The notes: generated by a model not told the origin, from the letters alone. Shown: positions 11,280-22,995, counted from the stretch's first letter. The stretch: 64,000 bases of DNA from Scilla litardierei (GCA_030789695.1 CM061142.1:357963486-358027485), one strand, 5' to 3'. Numbers and translations are program-made.

Positions 11280-11667
11280 CTAGATATCTCACTAGTTTCT
11301 TGGTTCTACAAAAAGCAAAACTCCATAGCATTTAGTACAACCGAAGCCGAATATGTTTCGGCGGTTTGTTGTTGTGCTCAAATTCTAAGAGTGAGGCAAA
11401 CCCTCAGAGATCACGGTCTTACTTTTCAACCAACAACCATTTGGTGTGATAACAAGAATGCTATGGACCCATCTAAAAATCACGTCCAGCACTCTAGGAC
11501 TAAGCATATCAATATTCGTCATCACTTTTTTCGAGATCATGTTGATAAGAAATATATCTTTATAGAATATGTTGACATCGAAAAAGCAACTAGCGGACAT
11601 CTTCACCAAACTCCTTGATCAAAAAAAATTTGCTTTATTCGAAGGGAGTTGGGGGTTATGTCACTAG
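11280..11667 (+). pseudogene. Ty1/copia pol 3' end (RNase H C-terminus), element F
   Basis: The frame is open from the Tat insertion point. It encodes the end of copia RNase H: SLVSWFYKKQNSIAFSTTEA with the conserved TEAEY acidic residue, then IWCDNKNAM, HSRTKHINIRHHFFRD and VDKKYIFIEYV. Near 11580, in an A-run, one base is missing. The normal ending (LADIFTKLLDQKKF) continues in the next frame to a TAG at 11665. The upstream part of the gene was displaced by the Tat insertion and lies left of the window. Confidence 0.85.
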
Positions 11668-12917
11668 TTGAGGTTTAGCATGCCTACATATGCACATACA
11701 CATGCATAAATATTGTATCTAGCCTCTACTCATTGATCACAATTTCATGTCACAATAGGCTAGACCATATATTGTATGTGCATGCATGTCCATCATTAGT
11801 ATTGTTGAACATTGTTGAGTATTCAATATGAACCACGTTAGACATCCTAGAAACATTAAACATGATTTTGATGATGTGTCTCTTATTTATGAAATATTCT
11901 CATACTTGACATATGAATACTCTAATGTAATTTGTTAGCATCCCAAATTGCTTGAATTTAATGAGTTGATTGAGTTATATAATTTATGGCGATAATTAGT
12001 TGGTGTTTAGACTATATAGAAATCGAAATGTTGATTGTCTCTACACATATTGTGAACTTAACTCTCTTTGGACAATTTAAGTAGTAGAAGTAGAATATGT
12101 TGATGCCTTCATGCGTCACTATTCCAAGACACCAACATAGAAAGAAAGAAAATAAATTTGAAAAGAAAAAGAGTCTTGGTAAAATAAAAATAAAGTAAAA
12201 TACATACATATATGCCATGTTTTGATCCCGGCGACATGTAACCGGATTTCAAAGGTTTGTTGAGTAATGTGCGTGACATATAGTAAAAGAAGTAAAAAAA
12301 ATTAACGCACCTCAACTCCCAAGGACATGAAATTTAACACCAAGGTATCCTATGTTGGGTGTCTCCCTACACTTTGCTTAATAATTATTCCAAAAGAGAC
12401 GATTGCTCCAAATTTGTTTAGGAAAATTCAACGATTTGAATTCTTTGTCTCTAAGCATTATCAAATTGTCAAAGTATTTTATATGATGATTTCTCCTTAT
12501 TTTTTTCATGTAATGGACGTATGCTTTCAATGCTTACAACATTATTCGTAGTTTGAGTTCTTGGGGAGAAAACATTTATAAGATCATAATCATCAATTTC
12601 GTGTTTCCGTGATATGCTAGTACTAATTCATGTCTTATTCTTTACTACTTCAATGATATTGATGACCTTTTCGCTTGATGACAAAAGGGGAAGAGTAAAA
12701 AATTAAGACACAAAAATATCGATGCCTTGATCAAGGCAGAGAGATAGACAAAGAGATTCTTCGTTTGAGGGGGGCTTATTATTGTAATAAAATTCAGGAG
12801 TGCACAAGATAGGGGGAGCATTATATGATGAATCTTGATCATGTGTACTATATGCTTGCTCTTTACTTTAAATCTCAATTTTTCTATACTTGTTTGCCAT
12901 CATCAAAAAGGAAAAAT
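11668..12917 (+). other. 3' untranslated/spacer region of copia element F
   Basis: About 1.25 kb between pol and the 3' LTR, AT-rich, with no coding sequence I recognise. SIRE-like elements often have a long region here, sometimes with an env-like ORF; none is visible. It ends with CATCATCAAAAAGGAAAAAT, a weakened form of the purine tract that precedes SIRE-type 3' LTRs. Confidence 0.65.
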
Positions 12918-14163
12918 TGTTGGCCTAAGTTAGTCCTCTTACTGAAGCCAAAACTTAATGTTTATAATGTCAAACAAGTCATTTGGATCTAATATGTCTA
13001 TCTAGTAAGTTTCAGGTCAATCGGAGGTCAAACAGGCTTGCACGACCGTGCGTATCAGCAGCACGGCCGTGCATATTAGAACTTAAACTATGCATGAAGG
13101 GTCAAAGAAACATGGCCGTGATATAGCTGACATGACCATTCAAACAATAAACAGTAACGTGAAAGATTTCCTGCAGACGACAACATGATCGTGCTAGATC
13201 CAATATGGCCGTGTCAAAAAATAAACATTAAGTTGTGAAATTTCCTGCAGGCGGCCACGTGGCCGGGCAGAATCACGACAAGGATGTACCGAATTTTTAA
13301 AATCCACTTGAAGGCCAGCGTTCAAACAACACGACCGTGCCAAATTGGCACAAGGCCGTGTCGAGTTGCAGAATTCATGTTAACCCCTAATTTGACCAGT
13401 TTGACCAGTCAACTATACAAGTTTAACTTCAATCAATTTAGAGGAGTTGTAAATCTATTTGAAGACCAATTTGAAGAATTGTTTTAAATAAAATAGATCT
13501 ATCAAATTGATGATGACTAGATTGAAGATTTGATGGAAGGATTAAAGATAAAGAATTCTAATGAAAGAGAACTTCTTATTCCCTATAAATGTGAGAGCCA
13601 TCCTTTGGAGAAAAATTATTGAAGCATCTAGCCAAAAAAATTCCAGAGTTCTTTATCCTTGCTAGCCGGCCTTCAATCACCATCATCCAAGTCTCAAGTG
13701 CGCGAAGACGAAGAAGAATGAAGATTCACAGACGTGAAGCAAAAAGGTGACAACTTTCTCCACACACGTCAGAATCAAGCATGGTTTGTGCCTAAAAGTT
13801 TGTTGAGGGACGATCTACACTACGGTGACTTATTTCTATTTTTATTTTGGTGTTAGATCATATTTATGAATATCATTATTTCAGAGGCTATCTTTGTGTT
13901 TAAACTTTGAAACGATAACTTGTATGGTGTGATCACTACCCGAAAGTGTGATCAGTTTGTTTCTATTTTTGGTTATAAAAGAGGGTGAAGCACTTAAAGA
14001 ATTTGGGGTCAGAGCATAGGTGTGGAGCCTAGGTGGGGAGCTACTTCGTTGAAAAATCATTGCTTTTATAATTCTGTGGTTTGGATTGATTGCTTTTGTG
14101 CTTGAATTTTTAATTTATGCGTACACCCTATTCACACCCCCATCTACGATGTGCTTTTCAACA
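12918..14163 (+). mobile_element. 3' LTR of copia element F (SIRE-like)
   Basis: It begins TGTTGGCCTAAG and ends GTGCTTTTCAACA (1246 bp). It is preceded by a purine tract and ends after CCCTATTCACACCCCCATC, the ending typical of SIRE-type LTRs. A cluster of palindromic or near-palindromic CACGRCCGTG motifs lies at 13037-13370, and a TATA box (CTATAAATG) is at about 13583. A related LTR in reverse orientation lies at 14402-15689. Confidence 0.85.
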
Positions 14164-14401
14164 GTATGTAATGGTCCAGGTTGTGTTATGATCTAAAGGT
14201 GAGGATCTGGGTGGTTTACAAAGAATACTGTAAGCGTTAGTGTCTTATGGACCCCGAGCAGATCCATTACATTTCTTTAGATGCTATTACTATTTGGAGT
14301 CGCCAGATGGGAAGGTATGGTTCAATATTGGTCCCTTTTAATAAGTTTTATATATCCTTATGCCTGATATGCTTTTTTTAAAAGAGGATTGTAGATATCG
14401 C
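14164..14401. other. Target sequence between two copia LTRs
   Basis: 238 bp with an open stretch (MDPEQIHYISLDAITIW) that I could not assign to a family. It is flanked by the F LTR and the reverse solo LTR, and may belong to the same older element as 15690-16410. Confidence 0.3.
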
Positions 14402-15447
14402 TAATGAAAAACACCCCATAGGGTGGTGAATAGGGTGTATGGCACAATTCAAGAAATTCAAGCGCATAATAAACAATCCCAAAACTCAGAGTTAAGTAAT
14501 CACAGATTTTTTTCAACAGAGTGGCTCCCTGCCTCTGCTCGAACCACAAATCCTTGAGGATTTCAACCCCTTTTATAACCAAAAAGGTAAACAACCTGAT
14601 CACACTTCCGGATGATGATTGAACCGTATAAGATATTATTTGAAAGGTTAAAAGAACAAAGATAGCTCCCGAGTGAAGCTATTTATATTTACAATCTTAC
14701 ACCAAAACTGAAAATAAAATCAGAAGGATGTCACCGTGGTGTAGATCATGTCTTGTTAATCATGTAGGCATAAACCATGTTTGATTATGATGTGTGTAGA
14801 GAAAGTAGTCACATTTTCAGATTCATGTCTACGAATCTCCTCCTTCCATGATGAGCACTTGAAACTTGGATGGAGACAATATAGAGGATGATGATCTCTG
14901 GAATTTTTGGCTAGATGCTTGCTTCTCCAAGGGTTGGCTCTCTCTCTCTCTCTCATAGAGTATATGACGTTCTCTTCCATTAGAATCCTTGATTTTCAAA
15001 TCCTCTCCAAATCATAAATCAAATCTTAATTGATTTGGGTAGATCTCATATATTTAGAAACTCCCCAAAATATAGGTCTTCAATTTCACTTTAAATTCCT
15101 TTAAATCCATGAAAGTCAAATTTGGTCGTTTAATTGGTCAAACTGGTCAAATCTGGGTTGAACTGGGATTCTGCATACTTGGCACGGCCGTGTGCTAATT
15201 CTACACAGTTATGTCATCTGATCATTCTTGCCTTCATAAATTTTGCACTTTTGACACAGCTGTGTGCAAGTCTGCACAGCCGTGTTGCCTCTTGCTTAGA
15301 CTTAGCAAATATTTCACAAATGTGACACAGTCGTGTGAGGCTCGGCATGGCCATGTTAGCTGATAGCCATGAATATGCAGGTCTAACACGGCCGTGTCAG
15401 CTTTTGCATGGCTGTGTGGCTGTGGTCCTTCATTAATATAGCTTTTT

Positions 15448-15518
<71 letters not shown>

Positions 15519-15689
15519 CTGTGCCAGCTAACACGAACGGACATGCAACCCTTGTTTTGCACATTTCTTCTTCATTTGACTTCTGATTGACATGAAACTT
15601 ACTAGATATACATATTAGACCCATATGACTTGTTTGGCATCATTAAAATTAATTTTTGACATCAATTAGTGAGATAACTTAGGCTAACA
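14402..15689 (-). mobile_element. Solo LTR, related to copia element F, reverse orientation
   Basis: On the minus strand it starts TGTTAGCCTAAGTTA and ends CACCCTATTCACCACCCTAT then GTGTTTTTCATTA, matching both ends of the F LTR with divergence. It carries the same CACGGCCGTGT palindromes (15180-15420 and 15517) upstream of a decayed TATA region near 14960. No internal domain is attached on either side. I found no clear target duplication, so the exact ends are approximate. Confidence 0.75.
15451..15516. repeat. (AC)33 microsatellite
   Basis: A perfect 66-bp AC run inside the reverse LTR. It ends directly in ACACGGCTGTG, a variant of that LTR's palindromic motif, so it probably grew from the ACAC of one motif copy. 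Confidence 0.98.
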
Positions 15690-16988
15690 TCTCAGGCAAA
15701 CCGCATACAGCCATGAGAGTATGAGCATTATGCTAGCTCCGAGAGTTACTCCCGACATGCACATAATTTGGCAAGACAGTTTATATTTTCAACTTTAAAT
15801 TTGAGCATATATTAGGTTATAATAGAATATGTGTCTAATAATTTATCTCTTCATTTTTTTGGTAAACTGGGTTTGGAGCCGTTGGTGGAGCGCCCGCTTA
15901 CGTAGGCGTACCCAAAGTATAATGATAAGAATAAGCTGGAGAAGAATCGGAAGCTACTAGTAAGTAATAAATTATGTTTAAGTATAATGTTCATATTACA
16001 AATTTTTAATATTAATCGGTTGTATTTGTTGCAGGCGCTTCTTCATCAGGCTACAAAAGAACTCATGACACACTCAGGCAGGCTCCAATTCATCTAGGCT
16101 GCTTGCTAGGCACGAGGAGGACTCCCACATTGAAGGGGTACTCGGACGGAAGAGGAAGAACCGGTATCGGCTTAGATGTTCAAAGACCAGAGACGATGCA
16201 CAGTCGACCGATTCGTCCTCAGCATCTCCTGAGAGTACCTGACGCTCAGAGTCCACCGATGGCCCAATGGTAATGCAGGAGGTTAACACTACGTTGACCA
16301 TGATTTTAAAAAGGATAGAGCAAGTTGACAAGAACTACAGTTTATGCTCGCTTGCATGCCTCCAGAGATGCAGGAGAGATACCAATGGCTCTGTATTGAG
16401 CTGGTAAGAATTTCTATTAATTATTGAATTATGTGACTTATATGGTATTTAATTAGGATTATGGTTAGTGTATGGGTGGGGAAGGGATATATATGATATG
16501 AGAAACTTAAAATATGTTATATGATACGTATATATAATATATGTATCTTATAGGATATACACATATGACACACATATATCATATATGATATATGATACGT
16601 ATATAAGGGTTTTCCAATAAAATCCATTAAATCTTTCGTATTTCGATATTTGTCCCTTTAGACTTAATACTTTCATAAAATTGACTCAAATCTTCGTGTT
16701 CAACCAAAATAGTAGCTCAAATATATCATATATCATATATGATATATATGTATCATATGTATCATATACGATATATACATATGAAACAAATATATCAAAT
16801 ATGATATGTATATGATATATTATATGTATATATGGTTTTTCCAATATAAGTCTGTTAAATCTTATGTATTTAGATATTTGTCCGTTTAGACATAACACTT
16901 TTCTAAAATTGACTCAAATCTTTGCGTTCAACCCAAATAGTAATCAATCTGGACCCTGATGCAAGTTTCCTAACCTCCCACCCCCGGC

Positions 16989-17477
16989 TCACAGCTGTAC
17001 CTGTAGCTGAAGATGATCAGCTACATCTTCAATTGTTATTTGCTGGTAATTATCTTTCTGCTCTAATATTAATCTACGCCCCCTCCTCTTTTGCCTCCTC
17101 GATGATGATGGGTTCATTGTTTCTTCTGGAAGTGCTTTAGGCTCATCAGTAACACATGGAGTATAGATCTCATAGTCATACTTCTTGTTGATGATTACCA
17201 CCTCATCAAACTACAACCAGCACTTTCGGTTGGAAAAAATAATATTCGGCGGAGATATTGATGAGATGGGAAGTAGCAGAGGGAAACAGTAAGTAGTAGG
17301 GTTGAGATCGTAGGTGTAGTAGCAATAACTTTGGGTTAGAAAACAGCTAGTAATGGGGGGAGGAGGAAGGGGATGAGCCTGGTAGTAGTGAAGTGGTTGT
17401 TGAACTACTACTGCTCTTGCTGCTCCTGATCGGAGGCTCAAGGGAGGAGAGTTAGGGTTGATATTAGAGCATGCCAT
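16989..17477 (-). pseudogene. Unrecognised gene-like ORF with one in-frame stop
   Basis: On the minus strand, ATG at 17477 opens an 88-codon frame (MACSNINPNSPP, a PPPP stretch) that meets TAG at 17213-17211. The same frame then continues for 73 codons to TGA at 16989. The second part has an acidic/hydrophobic start and a basic block SSRRQKRRGRRLILEQ resembling a nuclear localisation signal, then ITIEDVADHLQLQ. It ends at CTACAG|GTACAG, which could be a splice donor. I do not recognise the family. It lies between minisatellite copies in the CACTA-like remnant and may be a captured host exon. Coding status is uncertain. Confidence 0.3.
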
Positions 17478-18180
17478 GACTAATTTGCTTGCACAAGAAG
17501 GAGGAGAGTAAGAACTCTGTAGTTACTTTAGATAGATAGAGATATTGATTTGACAAATGAGGAGGGCAAATGATAGTCATGCATTATTACATATCCTCAC
17601 ATTTAATGCAACAGATCCTATGTTATTTATCTCTCCTCCATCGCATTCTCATTATCGGTTGATTCGTCACCCTAAGCTTCAATAATTTTTCATTCAACTT
17701 AATTTACATAATCTTTATTATCCTAAAAAATGTTTCATTTAAAAAAGGGAATTGATTTGCGTACCCATCGAATTGATCTGTGCACATATCCCTTAAGTTT
17801 TTTGAAATATTATGAAACTGTCATTTTCAAAAACCTTATAATACCTCGCCATCTGTCCCAAAAAAATTACTCTGCACACATACCAAATTACTCATCGCTT
17901 ACAATAGAAAAAATTTTGCGCGGTGAGTCATTTTTGTATGTGCATCACTTTTTGCTCATCATGCACACCACTACCCACTGTTGATTTACGGGCACTCTCC
18001 TGTTGATTCACGGTCACCCTTGCATTCATGTAGTGTCGCATGTGAGGATGAATTTGATGTGGTTTCCAACCAGCCATATCCAATTTCTTTATAAATGATA
18101 TATATATATATATATATGAAACTTAAAATATGTTATATGATACTTATATATTATATATGTATCATATACGATATATACAT

Positions 18181-18204
18181 ATGATACATACATACATACA
18201 TACA

Positions 18205-18232
<28 letters not shown>
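18181..18232. repeat. (ATAC)n microsatellite
   Basis: About 13 near-perfect tetranucleotide copies (ATACATACATAC), set among TATA runs in the AT-rich minisatellite zone. Confidence 0.95.
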
Positions 18233-18240
<8 letters not shown>

Positions 18241-18487
18241 TATATAATACGTATATTTGATATATGATACATATATAGGGGTTTTCCAATATAATTTTGT
18301 TAAATCTTTCGTATTTCTATATTTGTCCCTTTAGACTTAATACCTTCCTAAAATTGACTGAAGTCATCTTGTTCAACCTAAATAGTCCCTCAAATATATC
18401 ATATATCATATATCATATATATATATTTATGTATCATATGTATTATATATGTATCATATATGATATATACATATTTGATACATATAT

Positions 18488-18655
18488 GAGAATAATGTGT
18501 ATCATACGTCATATAAGGCATAACCTCATATACACTCTCACATAAAGCAACCGGGTACAAGCATGCATGGGCTTGTACTTGGTTGTACCCTGTTGCTTTA
18601 TGTGAGAGGGCATATGAGGCTTTGCCTCATATGGCGAATGATACCCATTATTCTC
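18488..18655. mobile_element. Foldback MITE, 168 bp, possible Mutator-like
   Basis: The arms of about 80 bp are inverted copies. The left arm begins GAGAATAATGTGTATCATAC and the right arm ends GTATCATT's complement through CCATTATTCTC; the centre is near GCATGCATGG. The 9-bp sequence TACATATAT lies on both sides (18479-18487 and 18656-18664), the length typical of Mutator-like elements. The surroundings are AT-repetitive, so the duplication could be partly chance. Confidence 0.75.
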
Positions 18656-19924
18656 TACATATATATCATACATGATATATATGATATATGATACATATAT
18701 AGTGGTTTTTAAATATAAGTCTGTTAAATCTTTCGTATTTCGATATTTGTCCCTTTAGACTTAATACTTTCCTTAAATTGACTCAAATTTTAACGTTCAA
18801 ATCAAATAGTCCCACAAATATATCATATATCATATATGATATATATGTATCATATATATCATATATGCATCATATGTATCATATATATCATATATATCAT
18901 ATATATGATATATGATAATATATAGGTTTTTTCAAATATAAGTCTGTTAAAATCTTTTGTATTTTGATATTTGTCACTTTAGACTTAATACTTTCCTAAA
19001 ATTGATTCAAATCTTCACATTCAACCCAAATAGTCACTCAAATATATCATATATCATATATGATATATACGTATCATATATATATCATAATGTATCATAT
19101 GTTTCATATACGATATATGCATATGCTACATATATATATCATATATGATATATATGATATATGATACGTATATAGGGGTTTTCCAATATAAGTACATTAA
19201 ATCTTCTATATTTCGATATTTGTCCATTTAGACTTAATACTTTCCTAAAATTGACTCAAATCTTCACGTTTAACCCAAATAGTAATCAATCCTAACGCAA
19301 GCCCTTAATATTGACCCTAACACAAGCCCCCAATCTTGACCCTATCGCAAGCCCCCAACCCCACCACCCGGGCTCGCAGCTGCAATTGCAGGCGATGTGG
19401 GGGTGGGGGTGGGTTATGGTTTTTTAAAGGGAGAAGTGGATGTTGATTCATTATTTATAAATGCGTATATTTGTAAATATGTTTCGTTATTTTTAACAAA
19501 CTATATTTTCAGGAATCGCGTACGGATGACAAAGACTGGGACGGTGGAAACGACGGTGGAAGCCAGGAGGGTGGAGACAGTGGAAGCCAAGAGGGTGGAG
19601 ACGATGAAGATCAGTGAGGCTTTACTTTATTTTTCTATACAACTTATTCGATTTGTATATATGTATTGATACACGTTGGTGATGATGGTTTTGTTTATAT
19701 ATGTACTGATTGATACTGAATTGTTTATGACGATAGTTTTTTGGTTTTTCTAGGAATTCTGTGATTATGGTATATGATGATGATGATTTTATATTTCCAT
19801 TTAGATTGTATGATGTGATTGGGATGATGAAGCTGATGGTGATACCGGTATATTCGTGGCTGTATTATTTTATCCGAGAAATTTTGATTGTACAGTGATT
19901 TGTTTATTTTTAAAAAAAAATTAA

Positions 19925-20380
19925 AATATTAGCCACGACCTTGTTGTGGCTATTGTGCATTAGCCATGACCATGGCAATGGTTACTTTTTAGCATTAGCC
20001 ATTGCCAGGTCGTGGCTAATGTGTATTAGCTACGGCCATGGGCGTGGCTAATGCCAAACATTAGCCATGGCTAGGTCGTGGCTAATGCGCATTAGCCATG
20101 GTCATAGGCTGACAGCACGGTCGTGGCTAATGCTAGACATTAGTCACGGATTTTTTGTGGCTAATGCTAATTTGCCACAGATTAAATAGCCTTGGAAGTC
20201 CGTGGTAAATAAGCTAATGTATTTGCCACGGACTATCTTTCATTTGCCACGTAATTTTTCACATTAGCCACGACACTTTCTGCCACAAACAATTAACCAC
20301 GGAATTGATAAAACTTCGTGGCTAATTCGCATTAGCCACTGATTTCAAGCATTACCCATGGATTGTCCTTGGCTAAAGTC
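19925..20380. repeat. Subterminal repeat cluster (TTAGCCACG / CGTGGCTAA)
   Basis: At least a dozen direct and inverted copies of TTAGCCAYG and related TTTGCCACG occur in about 450 bp, just inside the CACTA-like terminus. In En/Spm elements such repeats bind the element's own regulatory protein. Confidence 0.75.
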
Positions 20381-20396
20381 CAATTTTCCAGTAGTC

Positions 20397-20902
20397 GTGT
20401 GACATGAGGGTTAGAATATTGCTTTTTTACGATGGGAGTCATTGGTTCATATCCAAGAACTTATTAGATGTTTATTTAGAGTCCTTCACCGTCCAGAGTT
20501 CTAACTACTTAGCTTGTCAAGACATGATCCGGCTTCTATTTGCAACTATGATTGTTGGCCTACTTACATGCCAGATATATCATATTACACTTTGTGTGTT
20601 TTAATTGACAATGGTATAACATTCATACAAAAATTGAACTTCAAAAAAAGAATTTTATTGATGTAATCCTATGAATTTTCTTCTAACAATAAAAAATAGA
20701 AAACAAATATTTTTCTATTACAAAAAGAACATTCAAAATGCAATTTTGAAAATATTAAAACACTTTTATTAGGAAGCAAAACAAATAATAATTCTTAATG
20801 TTGAATGATCTAATCAGGAAGAAGATGACATTCAATAGGGTACTTCGGAAATTACAGAGGCCTTGTCTCGTAATTAGAATTTATGTGCTCACTTGTCTCA
20901 TA
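20397..20902. other. Unassigned AT-rich interval
   Basis: I see no gene or repeat structure here. It separates the CACTA-like end from the hAT element. Confidence 0.5.
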
Positions 20903-20910
20903 TTCAAATC

Positions 20911-21648
20911 TAGGGGTGGGCATCCGAATATTCGGATCGGATTATGCCTCAATCCACCATCCGATCCGATTGAACCGGATGATGAAAAATCTGATCCGCA
21001 TCCACTAATAAAAAAAGTTAATCTGAAAATTCGGATGATTAGAATTTCGGATCGGATATGATTCGGATCGGATTAATATTAGCTTTATTGAAATTTTAAA
21101 GTTATTGATGCCACAATTTGTAACTCGTTTCATTAGATTCTGAAAGTTTAACTTTTAAACACTGAAGTCAATTCCAATGCCGAAACGAAATATCCTTACA
21201 AAATACAAATTGCTAGAATAACATAAGAAAGCTATCTCTATTTGCAATATCTTCATACTAGTTTGGCATCAACTTCAAGGGGGATGAGCTTGACAACCAA
21301 GAGCTCTCTTTCAAGGAGGATGCAATTGAGTCTGTTATTCTTCTTAACCAATAGCCATGAATGCATTGATTCAGGGGCTTTTAGGTAGTAGTGAAAAACA
21401 ATGGGATCGGATTGAGAATCAGATATTCGGATGAACTTAGATAGTAACACAATCCGCTTGAAACCTAATCGGATCGGATCACATTCTGTCGGATGAAAAC
21501 TATAATCCGAATCCGAATCAGTTTCAAACGGATCGGTCGGATCTGCTTATTAATAACAAGTCACTTTCATCGGATCGGATATCCGATCTACTTTTTCGGA
21601 TCGGATCGGGTGGATTCAATCGTTTAATCGGATCTTTGTCCACCCCTA
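20911..21648. mobile_element. Non-autonomous hAT element, 738 bp, with 8-bp target duplication
   Basis: The ends are TAGGGGTGGGCA at 20911 and TGTCCACCCCTA ending at 21648, a typical hAT terminal inverted repeat. The 8-bp sequence TTCAAATC is duplicated exactly at 20903-20910 and 21649-21656. Both subterminal zones carry many GGATCGGAT/ATCCGATCC motifs. There is no transposase inside. Confidence 0.95.
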
Positions 21649-21668
21649 TTCAAATCATCTCATCACTA

Positions 21669-22014
21669 TCTCTATCTGTATTACAAAAGAGAGAGGTTTT
21701 TAAATCTTTGTCTCACGTGGCAATGTCACATCGCCACATGAGATAACCTCCTTTAACCCAAAATAAAAAAACAAAAAAAAACTCAAAACCACACCCAACC
21801 CTTTAACACACACCCAAACCCAAAACACCCAAAATCACGCCCAAATAAAAAAACCAAAAAACCATCAAAGACAATACACACACTCAAACACACTCTTCTT
21901 ATTTTCACCCTTTTTTGCACTCATCGAAACACCCGTGTAGGTCCCACATCCTGATTGTGTGGGTTGGGTTGGGGGTGTGTGTGTCCGTGCACAAAGTGCA
22001 CGGATTATTTCTAG
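21669..22014 (+). mobile_element. Non-autonomous Helitron, 346 bp
   Basis: The 5' end TCTCTATCTGTATTACAAAA follows an A. The 3' end is a perfect hairpin, TCCGTGCAC-AAA-GTGCACGGA (21984-22004), then six bases and CTAG at 22011-22014, followed by T. This is the standard Helitron structure: 5' TC, 3' hairpin plus CTRR, inserted between A and T. It has no coding capacity. The middle is A/C-rich on this strand. It starts 12 bp after the hAT target duplication. Confidence 0.88.
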
Positions 22015-22987
22015 TCTTTTTTATAGGACATTCCACTACATATATATACATCATAATCGTTCGAAAAGTAGAGAAGACAAAAAATTGAAATGAGTGCAAG
22101 TCATTGGGAGCAAAGTATCAGTTATGCTTAGGAGAATTATAACCAAATGCTAATGTGTTCATGAAAATGATTTATGCGTTGGGTCGTCCATTGTAAAACC
22201 TGAGGATCCTAACTTATGTCTTTACCTTATAGGCATTAAATATTACAGTAAGTGATTGGTCGGTCAAGTTTGGCATACTACAGATTGGTAAATGGGTCCT
22301 TAGAAGGCCATGAAACTAAGTCCACTTTGGAAGCTAAACTTTGCTCGTATTTGCGTTATAGGCATTTATCAAAGAAAGTATTGATGACTCCCAACCTAGG
22401 TCCTTTTATATTAGTTAACTCTTGGGCAACAATTGTTAATACAGAGGGCTAAAAAGTAGCAATGATATGACATGCCACATATTATATACGAAGAAAAATG
22501 CTTCTAGTAAAATAGTTTGAAAATAATCTTCCTATTTCACATTGAAGACCTGAAACACTTTTCATTAGCCATAAGATAACTTATAAGAGAAACAAGGGCA
22601 TCGGCTACTCAAGGACGAATTTCCTCCTTGATGCTAATGTGGCTCCATCTCAGCACCTCATCGGGGGTTGAGTACAAAAATAGAAATTTTATTTAAAAAA
22701 ATCAGTCCATTCTTTCCCCTCTTTTATCTCTGCTGCTGATGCAACCCCTTTGCCGACATGACCACTCCACCCCTCATCCGACCTTCTCCTCCTCAGATTA
22801 ATTCCTCATCACCTCCTTCTCTTCCTGCCATGACCAACCTCCTCCTCTGCATCCACCTGTCCTGCCCTAACCTGCTCTTCATTCTCCTTCCCATGATGAC
22901 TTCTTTCTCCACAGCTAACCACCACACTCTCACTCCTCCTTATCCTCTACATCGTCAGTAACCATCATCGTAGATGCCGAGGAGGAG
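22015..22987. other. Unassigned interval
   Basis: No recognisable gene is present. A C/T-rich stretch at 22700-22960 opens short frames without family resemblance. Part of it forms a GGAGGAGGA-rich target for the next MITE. Confidence 0.5.
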
Positions 22988-22995
22988 GAAGAGGT

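Larger units (their letters stand above)
16605..19290. repeat. Dispersed tandem minisatellite, six copies, with AT-palindrome spacers
   Basis: A ~110-bp unit (TTAAATCTTTCGTATTTCGA, then TTTGTCCCTTTAGACTTAAT and TTGACTCAAATCTTC) starts at about 16605, 16828, 18279, 18697, 18926 and 19178. The spacers are self-complementary ATATATCATATATGATATAT runs. Copies 2 and 6 are each followed by AGTAATCAATC and a related CCCCGGCTC-rich tail, so a larger block was duplicated. A 1.1-kb non-repetitive segment separates copies 2 and 3. Confidence 0.85.
15870..20396 (+). mobile_element. Degenerate CACTA (En/Spm)-like element remnant
   Basis: The right end at about 20396 reads on the minus strand GACTACTGGAAAATTGGACT, which is the CACTA terminal sequence CACTACTGGAAAA with a changed first base. 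Inside it, 19925-20380 is packed with TTAGCCACG and its complement CGTGGCTAA in both orientations, the subterminal repeats expected of this superfamily. At 15870-16410 a decayed coding stretch (LEKNRKLL, then an apparent GTAAGT to TTGCAG intron at about 15962-16034) could be the end of a transposase, but stops prevent assignment. The left end is not identified. The extent is inferred. Confidence 0.45.

Noticed and set aside
11640..11700. LTR start at TGTCACTAGTTGAGG after GGGAGTTGGGGGTTA, as 3' LTR of element F
   Set aside because: This GGGAGTTGGGGG is the coding end of pol (FEGSWGLCH); the better LTR start is TGTTGGCC at 12918, with a matching end at 14163.
22758..22961. Pro/Ser-rich 67-codon frame near the hAT MITE
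   Set aside because: C/T-rich tract without gene context or conserved features.
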